From assembly GCF_001423085.1 (NCBI RefSeq), contig NZ_LMNU01000001.1, forward strand, positions 167,648 through 231,647: a stretch of DNA of 64,000 nucleotides. The letters are read 5' to 3'. Shown one piece after another: positions 17,460 through 33,773 of this stretch (position 1 is its first letter; the number at the start of each line of letters is the position of its first letter). A model generated the notes under the pieces. It was not told where the DNA came from and made no database searches. It saw only the letters and a list, made by a program, of their open reading frames with translations. This DNA is from Methylobacterium sp. Leaf125. Lineage in GTDB: Bacteria; Pseudomonadota; Alphaproteobacteria; Rhizobiales; Beijerinckiaceae. The position numbers and the translations under genes are program-made.

Positions 17460-19007
17460 TCAGCCCGCGGCGAGGCGAAGACCGGCCTTGTCCCGGCGCC
17501 GCACCTGGACCTGGTTGCGCCCGTTCGCCTTGGCCGCGTAGAGCGCCTGGTCCACCGCCTCGACGAAGGCGGCGGCGTCGGCCGCCCGGATTTCGGGGAT
17601 CTGCGCCAGGCCCAGGCTGACGGTGAGCACCCCGAGGGGGCTGCTCGCATGCGGGACCTTCCAGCCCGCCACGGCCTCGCGGATGCGGTGGGCGACGATC
17701 TCCGCCCCCGCCGCGTCGGTCTCGGGCAGAATCACGGCGAATTCCTCACCACCGATGCGGCAGGCCGTGTCGGAGGCATTGGCGATGCTGGCCTCGATGG
17801 AGCGCGCGATCAGCCGGAGGGCCTCGTCGCCCCGCTGGTGCCCGTAGCGGTCGTTGAAGCCCTTGAAGTAGTCGGCATCGAGGACGATGAGGGAGAGGGG
17901 CAGCTGGTTGCGGACCGCACGGCGCCATTCGCGTTCCAGCGCATCGTCGAACCGTCGCCGGTTGGCGAGGCCCGTCAGGGCATCGGTGGTGGCCAGCTTC
18001 TCGAGCTGGACGTTGAGGTCGAGGGCCGCCTGCTCCGCCGCCCTGCGCTGGTGCAGCTCGCGGCGGAACAGCCAGGTCAGGACGATGGTGGAGGCGCACA
18101 GGCTCAGCACCACCCCCCCGAGGACCAGGGCGCGGTGCCACCAATCGGCATAGATCTCCTCCGGCGCCACGGCGATGCTGAGGTGAAGCGGCAGGTCGCC
18201 GACCTTGGTGAACACGAAGTCGCGGCTGCCCTCGCCGACCATCGCAGGGCCGGTGAAGCGGCCCTCCGGTGCATCGAAGAACTTCCGGTAGCTGTCCGTG
18301 GCCGAGACGCTCCGCCCGATGACGCCCTCGTCGTAGGGCTCGCGCATGACGATCGTGCCGCCCGGACCGTAGAGGGTGACGGTGCCGGCATGATCGGCAC
18401 CGACGGCGGCGAACAGCTGGCGGAAGTAGTCGAGATAGATCGAACCGAGCACGACCCCCGCGAAGCTGCCATCCGGGTCCGACAGGCGCCGGCTGATGAT
18501 CAGCACCCGCTTGCCCGTGAGGCGCGAAACCAGGGGCTGGCTGATGTGCAGCTCGTTGCCCGGGTGAGTGATGTGGTACTGGAAATATTCGCGGTCGGCG
18601 TAGTTCAGCGGCTCGGGGGCGAGGGATTTCGAGCTGATGATTAGCTTCCCGACTCGGTCGAACACCAGGGTGTGGCCGAAGTTCTCGGCCGTGGCGGCGC
18701 GATCGAACAGGATCATCTGCCGGAGCTCGGGATCCGCCTGGGCCAGATCGGGAAGCTTCAGGCCATCGACGACGGCCCGCAGGGAGAGATCATAGAGCTC
18801 GATGTTCCGGGCGATATCGCGCCCCAGAACCTGCACGAGGCTCCGCGACGTCACCTCCGAGCGCCGGGCCGAATCAAGGCGCATCTGCCAGAGCATGAAG
18901 GCCGAGACGGCGCAGAGACCGATAATCGAAAGCAAGTTGATGGCACTCAGCCACCGGGCCGAATGCGTCCATCGAAATCGCTGCAGCAGGACGGGTCGCT
19001 TGGGCAT
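17460..19007 (-). CDS. Membrane diguanylate cyclase with dCache-type sensor
   Basis: Makes c-di-GMP. Two membrane helices (about residues 20-43 and 270-295) flank a ~230-residue periplasmic sensor of the double-Cache type (NYADREYFQYH, FAGVVLGSIYLDYF). The C-terminal GGDEF domain has DALTGLANRRRFDDAL, DADYFKGFNDRYGHQRGD and an active GGEEF (~419-423). The inhibitory RxxD site is missing (NASD in its place), so feedback by c-di-GMP at this site is not expected. An ATG at 19028 gives seven more residues, but AGGGTG lies well placed for the ATG at 19007. Signal ligand unknown. Confidence 0.9.
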   Translation of the reverse strand: MPKRPVLLQRFRWTHSARWLSAINLLSIIGLCAVSAFMLWQMRLDSARRSEVTSRSLVQVLGRDIARNIELYDLSLRAVVDGLKLPDLAQADPELRQMILFDRAATAENFGHTLVFDRVGKLIISSKSLAPEPLNYADREYFQYHITHPGNELHISQPLVSRLTGKRVLIISRRLSDPDGSFAGVVLGSIYLDYFRQLFAAVGADHAGTVTLYGPGGTIVMREPYDEGVIGRSVSATDSYRKFFDAPEGRFTGPAMVGEGSRDFVFTKVGDLPLHLSIAVAPEEIYADWWHRALVLGGVVLSLCASTIVLTWLFRRELHQRRAAEQAALDLNVQLEKLATTDALTGLANRRRFDDALEREWRRAVRNQLPLSLIVLDADYFKGFNDRYGHQRGDEALRLIARSIEASIANASDTACRIGGEEFAVILPETDAAGAEIVAHRIREAVAGWKVPHASSPLGVLTVSLGLAQIPEIRAADAAAFVEAVDQALYAAKANGRNQVQVRRRDKAGLRLAAG

Positions 19008-19244
19008 CGTCAGCACCCTGACATCCATCGTTGATCTGCGGTCAGCGCGGCGTGAGCAAGGAGAACGACCGCCGCCAGAGTCCTTTCATCACCGAGAGCC
19101 AGTTAATTCTTTCTCCGTTTCCTGCGTATGCGTACGCTGATGGACCATTGCGGATTGGCGGGCGGGCGGATCAAGGACCGTTCGGCCGCGTTGCCCCGGC
19201 GACGCGGACCGAACCGGACGGCGCACAGGACGGAAGGACCCTTC

Positions 19245-19499
19245 ATGGCATCCCGGCATCGTCACATCCTGCTCCTTGCCTTCGGGCTGGCCGGCCCGGC
19301 CTTCGGGCTGGCAACCCCGGCCGCGGCCCAGGCACCGGCCGTCGCCCCGCCTGCGAGCAGGCAGGCGCACGACGAGGCGGTCTGCGCCGCGCAGGCCGAC
19401 AAGAACGCGTTCACGGGCGCGCATCGTGAGACCTACCTGCGGGAATGCGTGGCGGGCGAGAAGCTCGATCGACCGAAGACGGATCCGGCGAAGCCGTGA
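19245..19499 (+). CDS. PsiF-like small secreted protein
   Basis: An 84-residue protein with a signal peptide (HILLLAFGLAGPAFGLATPAAAQ). The mature part has the PsiF-type pattern: Cys, a run with QADKNAFTGAHRETYLRECVAGEKL, and a second Cys about 20 residues later. PsiF was named as a phosphate-starvation-induced protein in E. coli and has no known function. The start is ATG 19245 behind GGAAGGA; an upstream in-frame ATG (19128) lacks a site and would bury the signal peptide. Confidence 0.72.
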   Translation: MASRHRHILLLAFGLAGPAFGLATPAAAQAPAVAPPASRQAHDEAVCAAQADKNAFTGAHRETYLRECVAGEKLDRPKTDPAKP

Positions 19500-19524
19500 C
19501 GATCCGCGCCGCCGCGGATCCCGT

Positions 19525-19812
19525 TCAGAGAACGGCCTTCAGCTTGTCCGCCATGGACTGTTCCTTGTCGCGCCGCGACGAGAACGCCATGGTGAAGAAG
19601 ACCCGCTGAACACCGATCTCGCTCAATCTGGCCTCGCAGGCCTCGATGAGGGCGCAGATGTCGCTGAGTTCGCCCTCGATATTGGTCCCGTTGGCATGCA
19701 TCTCGGCATTGAGGGGACTGGCGTCGATGACCGCCTTGATCTCTTTCACGTAGGGCGAGACCGAGGGGCCGACGCCCATCGGAACGATGCACAGATCCGC
19801 CACGACCTTCAT
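19525..19812 (-). CDS. MTH1187/YkoF-family thiamine-binding protein
   Basis: A 95-residue single-domain protein of the UPF0045/MTH1187 family: MKVVADLCIVPMGVGPSVSPYV, then NAEMHANGTNIEGEL and a final VFFTMAFSSRRDKEQSM. Family members form ferredoxin-like tetramers and some bind thiamine or its pyrimidine part in the cytoplasm. No thiamine transporter gene is adjacent. The start is ATG 19812 with GGGAG upstream; the longer frame from 19875 has no site. Convergent with the PsiF-like gene (25-bp gap). Confidence 0.85.
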   Translation of the reverse strand: MKVVADLCIVPMGVGPSVSPYVKEIKAVIDASPLNAEMHANGTNIEGELSDICALIEACEARLSEIGVQRVFFTMAFSSRRDKEQSMADKLKAVL

Positions 19813-20033
19813 GATGTGTCTCCCGGTGCCTGCTGACGCTGTCAGAGGTCGCACGCGCTCCGGTCTGTCAACCATGTCCGGACGCCGACCGCTCTCACCG
19901 CGGGGCCGCTGGTGGATCAGGGCGGGGGGAACGGAATCCGCATCTTCGCCGTATCTGCTGACCGACGGGGACCCCTCCGCGCCTCACGGGGCGCGTCTGT
20001 CGAGAGGTCCGGAGGACAGGAGACGATCGAGCC

Positions 20034-20621
20034 TTGACCGACAGGTTTCGCGCCCTCGCCGCGGCGATCGCCGCTCTGCTGCTGTCGACGGCCTGGGAAG
20101 CGCCGGCCCAGGCCGCGACCGAGGCACCGGCCGTCGAGGTGGAGGCGGTGCGCCCGGGACCGCCACCGCCGCTCCCCGATCTGGCCGATCCCAACGGGCG
20201 TGCCGGCGAGCCCTTGAACCAGCCCGGCCCGAACTCCGGTATTCCGCGGGCGCTTCGCGGCTCTGCCGACCGAGCCGGTGGCCCGGCCAACGACCTGACC
20301 GAGGTCGACCGGCCGGATGAGCCGCCGCTTCCCAAGGCCGATCTCGCGCAGGTGCTGGAGGGCAAGGCCCTGTTCCACGGCAATTATTGCGGTGCCGGCC
20401 AACGGGGCGAGGGCTTGCCGCCGACCGACGATCTCGATGCCGCCTGCCTGCGCCACGACGCCTGCTTCGATGCGGCCGGGCATCGGTCCTGCGCCTGCAA
20501 CGTCCGCCTCGAACGGGAAGCGGCCGCTGTCTCCGAGCGGCCGGGCCTCTCGCGGCAGGTTCGCGAGCGTGCCCTCAGCGTGGCCCAGGCCGCCGAGGTG
20601 ATGGACTGCCAAGCCCCCTGA
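20034..20621 (+). CDS. Secreted phospholipase A2-like protein
   Basis: A 195-residue protein with a signal peptide (ALAAAIAALLLSTAWEAPAQA), a Pro/Gly-rich, probably disordered region (~30-100) and a C-terminal domain with the secretory PLA2 core. That core has a Ca2+-loop-like HGNYCGAGQRGEG (~115-127) and a catalytic DAACLRHDACFD helix with His 141-Asp 142. Five cysteines (119, 138, 144, 153, 155) cluster in the core. Such enzymes hydrolyse the sn-2 ester of phospholipids with Ca2+. Some bacterial relatives are inactive or of unknown role. The start is TTG 20034 with AGGAG 11 bases upstream; I see no better start. Confidence 0.75.
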   Translation: MTDRFRALAAAIAALLLSTAWEAPAQAATEAPAVEVEAVRPGPPPPLPDLADPNGRAGEPLNQPGPNSGIPRALRGSADRAGGPANDLTEVDRPDEPPLPKADLAQVLEGKALFHGNYCGAGQRGEGLPPTDDLDAACLRHDACFDAAGHRSCACNVRLEREAAAVSERPGLSRQVRERALSVAQAAEVMDCQAP

Positions 20622-20726
20622 CCGCCCTCTCGACGATGGCGCGGCTCGGCGACGTGATGCCCCCAACGAAAACGGCCGCCGCTCGTGACACGACGACCGT
20701 CTTCGTTCTCGGAAAGGCGCTGCGGC

Positions 20727-22127
<1,401 letters not shown>

Positions 22128-22241
22128 AGGAATCTGACTCGCTGGATTGGGCGGCGGGTCATGCCCCACCATCGAAGTACGAAGCGCACGGAAGCGTCCG
22201 GCCGCGCGGGAGCGCGGCCGGCGGACGGCAGCTGCCGGGCC

Positions 22242-23564
22242 TTAGAGGTCGAGCACGAGGCGTGCCGGATCCTCCAGCGCCTCCTTGACGCGCACGAGGA
22301 AGGTCACCGCCTCCTTCCCGTCGACGATGCGGTGATCGTAGGACAGGGCGAGGTACATCATCGGGCGCGCCTCGATCTTGCCGGCGCGCACCACGGGGCG
22401 CTCCTCGATGCGGTGCATGCCGAGGATGCCGGATTGCGGCGCGTTGAGGATCGGCGTCGACATCAGCGAGCCGTAGATGCCGCCGTTGGTGATCGTGAAG
22501 GTGCCGCCCTGCATCTCGTCGATGGAGAGCTTGCCCTCGCGGGCCTTCTTGCCGAAGCCGGCGATCTTCTTCTCGATGCCGGCGATCGACAGGTCGTCGG
22601 CGTCGCGCACCACCGGCACCACGAGGCCCTTATCGGTGCCGACGGCGATGCCGATGTGGTAGTAGTTCTTGTAGACGAGGTCCTGCCCGTCGATCTCGGC
22701 GTTCACCGCCGGAACGTCCTTGAGGGCGCCGATCACCGCCTTGGTGAAGAAGCCCATGAAGCCGAGCTTGGTGCCGTGCTTCTTCTCGAAGATGTCCTTG
22801 TACTGGCTCCGCATCGCCATCACGGCCGACATGTCGACGTCGTTGAACGTCGTCAGCATCGCGGCACTGTCCTGCGCGTCCTTGAGACGGCGGGCGATGG
22901 TCTGGCGCAGCTTGGTCATGCGCACGCGCTCCTCGCGCGCCGCATCGTCGGGCTTCGAGGGTGCGCGCGGGGCGGCGGGCTTGGCCTCCCGCGCGGGGGC
23001 CGGTGCCGGGGCGGAGGGAGCCTTCGACGTGGCCTCGAGCATGTCGCCCTTGGTCACGCGGCCATCCTTGCCGCTGCCGTTCAGGGTCGCGGGGTCGATT
23101 CCGGACTCACGCGCCATCTTGGCGACCGCGGGGCCGTGATCGCCGCTCTCCCGAGCCGCCGGCGGGGCGCCATCGCCATGGTTGCCGTAGCCGGCCGAGG
23201 TGTCCTGGGCCGGCGCTTCCGCGGCCTTGGTCTCGGGCTTGGTCTCGGACTTAGTCTCGGACTTGGTCTCCGTCTCGGGCTTGGTCTCGGCCTTCTTCGG
23301 TGCCGCGGCCTTGCCCCCGCCGGCCCCGGCCTCGACGATCGAACCGAGGAGCGCGCCGGGCTCCACCGTCTCGCCGTCCTTGGCCAGGATCTCGCCGAGC
23401 TGACCCGCGGCCGGCGCGTTCACCTCGAGGGTGACCTTGTCGGTCTCGAGTTCCACCAAGGGCTCATCGGCCGCCACGGCGTCGCCCGGCTTCTTGAACC
23501 AGCGGCCGATGGTGGCCTCGCTCACGGATTCGCCCAGGGTCGGGACGACGATATCGGTTGCCAT
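22242..23564 (-). CDS. sucB: Dihydrolipoyl succinyltransferase (E2 of 2-oxoglutarate dehydrogenase)
   Basis: Transfers succinyl groups from E1 through its lipoyl arm to CoA. It has 440 residues in three parts: a lipoyl domain (1-75, lipoyl Lys in ETDKVTLEV, residue 43), an E3/E1-binding domain (~145-180, [24 protein letters not shown] shortened here) and a catalytic domain (~215-440) ending in [12 protein letters not shown] with the HxxxD pair. The linker after the lipoyl domain is a Lys/Glu/Thr run with ETKSETK-type repeats, in contrast to the usual Ala/Pro linkers. It lies between sucA and lpd; the gaps are about 110 bp. Confidence 0.96.
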   Translation of the reverse strand: MATDIVVPTLGESVSEATIGRWFKKPGDAVAADEPLVELETDKVTLEVNAPAAGQLGEILAKDGETVEPGALLGSIVEAGAGGGKAAAPKKAETKPETETKSETKSETKPETKAAEAPAQDTSAGYGNHGDGAPPAARESGDHGPAVAKMARESGIDPATLNGSGKDGRVTKGDMLEATSKAPSAPAPAPAREAKPAAPRAPSKPDDAAREERVRMTKLRQTIARRLKDAQDSAAMLTTFNDVDMSAVMAMRSQYKDIFEKKHGTKLGFMGFFTKAVIGALKDVPAVNAEIDGQDLVYKNYYHIGIAVGTDKGLVVPVVRDADDLSIAGIEKKIAGFGKKAREGKLSIDEMQGGTFTITNGGIYGSLMSTPILNAPQSGILGMHRIEERPVVRAGKIEARPMMYLALSYDHRIVDGKEAVTFLVRVKEALEDPARLVLDL

Positions 23565-23674
23565 GGTTCAGTGTCCGTCCGGAGGGGTTGGGACGCCGCT
23601 CTGCGGCGCCCTCGGATCGAGAAACGTGGGGGCGAGTAACGTGGAGGCGAGTAACGTGAAGAGAGGGCCGGCGG

Positions 23675-26647
<2,973 letters not shown>

Positions 26648-26840
26648 CGTTCGGGTCATCCTGCCGCTGTGCGGGGTCCTCCGCCGGGGAGGCCCCCTGC
26701 CCGACCCCATCCGCGCGGATCGCGGCCGGGATCGGATGTCTCGGGAAAGACGCGGGCCCCGATGGGCTCGCGTCGCTCAGTCGTCAGATGGGGTCGCGGA
26801 CCTGAACCTCGTACAACGCGAGGCCCGCGTCCCGTGCGTG

Positions 26841-27725
26841 TCAGCCGCGCAGGACCTCGACGAGGGTGCTGCCGAGGCGGGCCGGCGAGGGCGAGACCCG
26901 GATGCCGGCCGCTTCCATCGCGGCGATCTTGTCCTCGGCGCCGCCCTTGCCGCCCGAGATGATGGCGCCCGCATGGCCCATGCGGCGACCCGGAGGCGCC
27001 GTGCGGCCGGCGATGAAGCCGACCATGGGCTTCTTGCGGCCGCGCTTGGCCTCGTCGGCGAGGAACTGCGCCGCCTCCTCCTCGGCCGAGCCGCCGATCT
27101 CGCCGATCATCACGATCGACTCGGTCTTGTCGTCGGCGAGGAACAGCTCGAGCATGGAGATGAACTCCGTGCCCTTCACCGGGTCGCCGCCGATGCCGAC
27201 CGCGGTGGTCTGGCCCAGGCCCGCATTGGTGGTCTGGAACACGGCCTCGTAGGTCAGCGTGCCGGAGCGGGAGACGATGCCCACCGAGCCCGGCTTGAAG
27301 ATGTTGGCCGGCATGATGCCGATCTTGCACTGGCCGGCGGTGACGATGCCGGGGCAGTTCGGCCCGACGAGCCGGGACTTCGAGCCCTCCAGGGCGCGCT
27401 TGACCCGCACCATGTCGAGGACCGGGATCCCTTCCGTGATGCAGACGATGAGCGGGATCTCCGCCTGGATCGCCTCGCAGATCGCGTCCGCCGCGCCCGG
27501 CGGCGGCACGTAGACGACCGATGCCGTCGCGCCCGTGGCCTCGCGGGCCTCCGCCACCGTATCGAAGACCGGCAGGTTGAGGTGCTTGGAGCCGCCCTTC
27601 CCCGGGCTGGTGCCGCCGACCATCTTGGTGCCGTAGGCGATGGCCTGCTCGGAGTGGAAGGTCCCGTTCTTGCCGGTGAAGCCCTGGCAGATGACCTTGG
27701 TGTTCGCGTCGATCAGGATGGACAT
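26841..27725 (-). CDS. sucD: Succinyl-CoA synthetase, alpha subunit
   Basis: With SucC it converts succinyl-CoA to succinate with substrate-level formation of ATP or GTP. The 294-residue protein has the CoA-binding N-terminal domain ([22 protein letters not shown]), GGTSPGKGG and the phosphohistidine loop in [14 protein letters not shown]. The ATG at 27725 follows the sucC stop by 8 bases, so the two subunits are translated from one message. Longer in-frame versions of this frame run into sucC and are artefacts. Confidence 0.96.
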   Translation of the reverse strand: MSILIDANTKVICQGFTGKNGTFHSEQAIAYGTKMVGGTSPGKGGSKHLNLPVFDTVAEAREATGATASVVYVPPPGAADAICEAIQAEIPLIVCITEGIPVLDMVRVKRALEGSKSRLVGPNCPGIVTAGQCKIGIMPANIFKPGSVGIVSRSGTLTYEAVFQTTNAGLGQTTAVGIGGDPVKGTEFISMLELFLADDKTESIVMIGEIGGSAEEEAAQFLADEAKRGRKKPMVGFIAGRTAPPGRRMGHAGAIISGGKGGAEDKIAAMEAAGIRVSPSPARLGSTLVEVLRG

Positions 27726-27733
27726 GGGTACTC

Positions 27734-28930
<1,197 letters not shown>

Positions 28931-28945
28931 GGATGAGAACCTCAG

Positions 28946-29059
28946 CGTCATCCCGGGGCCGCGCAGCGGGGCCCGGGATCCAGAAACACAGGTTGCGATC
29001 CAGCCTGCCGCATCGGCGGCCCTGGATTCCGGGCGCGCCCGCGGCGCCCCGGAATGACG
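28946..29059. repeat. Long imperfect palindrome (two 38-nt arms) between mdh and sucC
   Basis: The left arm (28946-28983, beginning CGTCATCCCGGGG) and right arm (29022-29059, ending CCCCGGAATGACG) are imperfect reverse complements separated by 38 bases. The right arm with its flank (29013-29059) recurs in the same orientation at 37329-37375 with 44 of 47 bases the same. This is the pattern of a dispersed palindromic intergenic element, like those in many Rhizobiales. Inside the operon message it would fold into a strong hairpin that could stabilise or partly terminate the transcript. Confidence 0.8.
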
Positions 29060-29065
29060 GTCGAC

Positions 29066-30169
<1,104 letters not shown>

Positions 30170-30301
30170 TCAGGACGGGTGCCGGCCGGGCTCCCGGCCG
30201 CTCGGAAAAAACCGTTCAGGACCGGAGAGTTAGAGAAACGAGCGCCGAGTTTACCCCGGGATCGAGCCCAAGTGACAGAGAGGAAATTCTGTCACAGAGC
30301 C

Positions 30302-31057
30302 TCAGAGCGTCCCCGTCCGCAACACCTTCTGGATCGCCAGAATCACGGCGCCGAGGCGGGCTTCCACGAGGTCGCGCGGCAGGTCGGCATCGTGCTGAAT
30401 CGCCAGCGGATGGGTGAAGCGGTAGCTGGCGTCGAAGATATGGGCGATGGCCCGCTCCCGGTCGCGGGCGATGAAGGCACCGGCCCCGATCCCTTCCTCG
30501 ACGACCCGCTCGACCAGGCTGCGCAGCCGGACCCGGTGACGCCGGGCGATGGGCCGTGCCCCCACGGTGGCGTCGAGATGGACGGCGAAGAGGTTCGGTT
30601 CGTGGACCAGGGTCTCGCGCTGGACGCTGGCCAGGGCGGTGAGCAGGCGCTCGATCTTGTCGTCGGCCGGGTCCGGCGCGTCCGCGATGCGGGCGAGCTC
30701 CGCCTCGACGTCGCGCAGCCAGCGCCCCGCCACGGCATCGAGGAGCGCGTCCTTCGACGGGAAGTAGCGGTAGACGTTGGCATGCGTCATGCCCGCTTCG
30801 GCGGCGACGGCCACCACGGTGACCCGCTTGGGACCGAGGCGCCGCAGGTGCTCCGTGGCGACGGCGAGGAGCCGCGCATCGACGGCCAGGGGAGCCGCGG
30901 CCCGTGGTGCCGGACGCGCGACGCGCGGCACCGTGAGGCGGACGGCGCTGTCCGGGGCTTTCCGGTCGTCCGACGGTTCGCTTCCCCCGCTCTCGCCGAG
31001 GTCGATCTCATGCCCGAAGGCGAAGGGCGGGCCGGGCGGCTGCATCAAATCGGACAC
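30302..31057 (-). CDS. TetR/AcrR-family regulator
   Basis: A 251-residue regulator. The TetR HTH lies at ~57-105 (LLAVATEHLRRLG, VTVVAVAAEAGMTHANVYRYF, PSKDALLDAV), followed by an all-helical C-terminal ligand domain. The first ~55 residues are a low-complexity extension not usual in the family, so the true start may be downstream (for example a GTG near the VPRVARP segment). Target and ligand are unknown. It is on the same strand as mdh, 273 bp upstream, and might be monocistronic. Confidence 0.85.
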   Translation of the reverse strand: MSDLMQPPGPPFAFGHEIDLGESGGSEPSDDRKAPDSAVRLTVPRVARPAPRAAAPLAVDARLLAVATEHLRRLGPKRVTVVAVAAEAGMTHANVYRYFPSKDALLDAVAGRWLRDVEAELARIADAPDPADDKIERLLTALASVQRETLVHEPNLFAVHLDATVGARPIARRHRVRLRSLVERVVEEGIGAGAFIARDRERAIAHIFDASYRFTHPLAIQHDADLPRDLVEARLGAVILAIQKVLRTGTL

Positions 31058-31190
31058 CGGGGCTCGTGGATGGACGGGATGGACCGATCCGGACAGAGCC
31101 GCTTCGCGAGAAGTGGATTTCCACCCGGAAAGTCCAACGAGGCCAATATCAATGACAGCACCAGCCTCGCTGTAACGCCCCTTTAACGAC

Positions 31191-31970
31191 TCAGAACCGG
31201 TTCTTCCAGGCCCTCAGTGCGGCAAAGACAACCGACGGCTGGGTGCCGGGGGCGAGATCCACCCCTTGGGCGAGGCTCGGCTCGCCGGCGCGCAGGAACG
31301 GATTGGTCGCGCGCTCCGCCCCCAGGGTGGTGGGAATCAGGAAGCGGCCCTCCGCCCGGGCCCGCTCGGCCTCGGCGGCCCGGGCGGCGAGGGCGGCATT
31401 GCCGGGCTCGGCCGCCCGCGCGAAGCGGGCGTTGGAGAGCACGTAGTCGTGGCCGCTATAGACCTGGGTCTCGTCCGGCAGCGGCAGGAAGCGCTCCAGC
31501 GAGCGCCACAGGGTGGCGGGCTCGGCCTCCATCACCCGGCCGCAGCCGAGGGTGAACAGGGTGTCGCCGGCAAAGATCACGCCCGCCGCCTCGAACCAGT
31601 AGGTGACATGGTCGGCGCAGTGCCCCGGCGTCTCCCAGACCCGCGCCACGAGGTCGCCGACCCGGACGACGTCGCCCTCCGCGACCGTGGCGTCGACGTC
31701 CGGTACGCCGTCGCCGGCCTTCAGGGGTGCCGTCACCCGGGCGCCGGTGCGGCGCTTCACCTCCGGGATGCCCTCCACGTGATCACCGTGCCGATGCGTG
31801 ACGAGGATGTCGGTGAGGGTCCAGCCGGTCTCGTCGAGGGCCGCCAGCACGGGGCCGGCCTCGGGCACGTCGATGGCGGCGCAGGCGCCGGTGGCGGGAT
31901 CGCGGATCAGGACCCCGATGTTGTCGCTGCGGCACAGGAAGGTGCGGATCTCGGGCTTCGGGGCGCTCAT
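31191..31970 (-). CDS. gloB: Hydroxyacylglutathione hydrolase (glyoxalase II)
   Basis: Hydrolyses S-lactoylglutathione to lactate and glutathione. A 259-residue metallo-beta-lactamase-fold protein: THRHGDHVEG is the binuclear metal signature (~61-70), ETPGHCADHVTYW supplies the next His, GDTLFTLGCGR the bridging Asp, and SGHDY (~173) the last His; the C-terminal ERATNPFLR is the glutathione-binding segment of the family. AGGAAG lies 5 bases before the ATG at 31970. Divergent from the methyltransferase gene. Confidence 0.93.
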   Translation of the reverse strand: MSAPKPEIRTFLCRSDNIGVLIRDPATGACAAIDVPEAGPVLAALDETGWTLTDILVTHRHGDHVEGIPEVKRRTGARVTAPLKAGDGVPDVDATVAEGDVVRVGDLVARVWETPGHCADHVTYWFEAAGVIFAGDTLFTLGCGRVMEAEPATLWRSLERFLPLPDETQVYSGHDYVLSNARFARAAEPGNAALAARAAEAERARAEGRFLIPTTLGAERATNPFLRAGEPSLAQGVDLAPGTQPSVVFAALRAWKNRF

Positions 31971-32219
31971 GGGGCTTCCTTCCGGACGGGGACGGGCCGC
32001 GCCGACGCGGTGTGCGGCGGACCCTCGGTGCGGCACAGGAAGATGGGTGCGGCAGGAGACAGGTCCAGGGGCGGTTTCCCCGCTCCTATCCGGGGCCTTG
32101 GGCCGATCCGGGCTTGTCGGGCCGGGCGTCGCCCCCCATTGATGCGGGTGAGCCTTTCTCGTCGCGCGCCTTCGAGCCGATCCCGACCCGAGCCGCGCGA
32201 TCGTACCGAAACCCGAGCC

Positions 32220-32954
32220 ATGCGCCTCGACGTCACCGATCTGCGCGCCTTCTATGCGAGCCCCCTCGGGGGGGTGACGCACCGCATCGTGGCGCGCGCG
32301 ATCCACGGCTTCCTCGGCTCGGTCTCGGGCCTGCGGGTCCTTGGGCTCGGCTACGCCACGCCCTATCTCGGCCCCGTCCACGTCATCGCCGAACGGACAC
32401 TGGCCTTCATGCCGGCGACGCAGGGCGTGGTGAACTGGCCCGGCAGCGGCCGCTCCTGCTCGGCCCTCGCCGACCCGACCATGATGCCCCTGCCGGAGGC
32501 GGCCGTGGACCGGGTGATCCTCGTCCACGCGCTGGAATCCGTCGAGAGCCCGACCGAACTCCTGCAGGACGTCTGGCGCGTGCTGACCCCGGGCGGCCGC
32601 ATGATCCTGGTGGTGCCGAACCGCCGGGGCGTCTGGGCCCGGCGCGACGCGACCCCCTTCGGCCATGGCCAGCCCTACAGCCGCTCGCAGCTCGCCCGGC
32701 TGATGCGCACCACCCAGTTCTCTCCCGAGGGCTGGGCCGAGACCCTCTACATGCCCCCGGTGGAGAACCGGCTGCTGCTGCGCACGGCGAGCGCCTGGGA
32801 GCGGATGGGCACGAGCCTGTCGCTGCCCTTCGCCGGGCTGCACGTGGTCGACGCCACCAAGCAGCTCTACCGTCCCGTCGCCGTGCGCCGGGTGCGCAAG
32901 GTGGCCCGCCTCGCACCGGCCCGCGTGCTGGTGCCCGCCCCCTCGCCGGGCTGA
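32220..32954 (+). CDS. Class I SAM-dependent methyltransferase-like protein
   Basis: A 244-residue protein with the later half of a Methyltransf_11 domain: LPEAAVDRVILVHALESVESPTELL, then DVWRVLTPGGRMILVVPNRRG (split between ~110-140). The first motif region (VSGLRVLGLGYATPYL) is a poor match to the GxGxG SAM loop, so SAM binding may be altered. A C-terminal KQLYRPVAVRRVRK segment is basic. Found next to gloB in relatives as far as I recall; substrate unknown. Only 4 bp separate it from marC, so they form an operon. Confidence 0.78.
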   Translation: MRLDVTDLRAFYASPLGGVTHRIVARAIHGFLGSVSGLRVLGLGYATPYLGPVHVIAERTLAFMPATQGVVNWPGSGRSCSALADPTMMPLPEAAVDRVILVHALESVESPTELLQDVWRVLTPGGRMILVVPNRRGVWARRDATPFGHGQPYSRSQLARLMRTTQFSPEGWAETLYMPPVENRLLLRTASAWERMGTSLSLPFAGLHVVDATKQLYRPVAVRRVRKVARLAPARVLVPAPSPG

Positions 32955-32958
32955 GCGG

Positions 32959-33696
32959 ATGCTGAGCCTCATCGCCCCCGAAGCGGCCCTGCAGAGCTTC
33001 GTGCTCGCCTTCTCCTCGCTGTTCTCCATCGTGAACCCGGTCGGCTCGTCGCTGATCTTCGCGCAGGTGACGGCCCTGAACTCCCATGCCGAGCGCCTGG
33101 AGCTCGCCAAGCGCATCGGCTTCTACGCCGCCCTGATCATGCTCTCGACGCTCTGGGCCGGCGCGCCGATCCTCAACTTCTTCGGCGTCTCCCTGGCGGC
33201 TCTGCGCATCGCCGGGGGCCTCGTGGTGGCGGCCTCGGCCTGGACGCTGCTGACGGCGCCCGAGGCGCGAGAGGCGCGCAAGCAGGCGGAGGCGACCCGG
33301 GAGCCGGCGGGAAACGCGGCCGGGAACGCGGCCGGAAACCCGGCCGGGAGCTCGGTCGGGAACTTGGCCGAGATCGCGTTCTTTCCCCTGACGCTGCCCT
33401 TCACCACCGGACCCGGCACCATCGCGGTGGCGATCGCGCTGGGCTCCAACCGTCCGGCCCCGGGCCCCGACCGGATCGGCTTCTACGTCGGCATGTCCCT
33501 GGCGGCGCTCGCCATCGCCGTGCTCGTGCGCTTCACCTACGGCTCGGCCGACCGGGTGGTGACCTGGATCGGTCCCGTGGGCGCGCGGGTGCTGGGGCGC
33601 CTCTTCGCCTTCCTGCTCCTCTGCGTCGGCACCCAGATCACCGTGAACGGCGTCACGGACGTGCTGGGGCCCCTGCTGGCGCAGGCGGGGCGCTGA
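32959..33696 (+). CDS. MarC-family integral membrane protein
   Basis: A 245-residue protein with six predicted membrane segments, of the MarC/UPF0056 family ([14 protein letters not shown] near residue 22; [18 protein letters not shown] near ~137; final [15 protein letters not shown]). The function is not established; the old link to multiple antibiotic resistance was withdrawn. The loop between the third and fourth segments (~117-137) contains a 4-residue repeat (AGNA type) made by a 12-bp DNA repeat. Start ATG 32959, 4 bp after the preceding stop. Confidence 0.88.
   Translation: MLSLIAPEAALQSFVLAFSSLFSIVNPVGSSLIFAQVTALNSHAERLELAKRIGFYAALIMLSTLWAGAPILNFFGVSLAALRIAGGLVVAASAWTLLTAPEAREARKQAEATREPAGNAAGNAAGNPAGSSVGNLAEIAFFPLTLPFTTGPGTIAVAIALGSNRPAPGPDRIGFYVGMSLAALAIAVLVRFTYGSADRVVTWIGPVGARVLGRLFAFLLLCVGTQITVNGVTDVLGPLLAQAGR
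33307..33366 (+). repeat. 12-bp in-frame tandem repeat (5 imperfect copies) inside marC
   Basis: Five 12-bp units of the GCCGGGAACGCG type run in frame and encode [16 protein letters not shown]. They sit in the cytoplasmic or periplasmic loop between membrane segments, where length changes are likely to be tolerated. The later copies are more diverged. Confidence 0.8.
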
Positions 33697-33773
33697 TCCT
33701 TGTCCGGTCCGTCCGGAGGCTGTACCGCAACGCGCACGCGGCAGTGGGCAACAATCTCTGGAGGCTGAGGACG

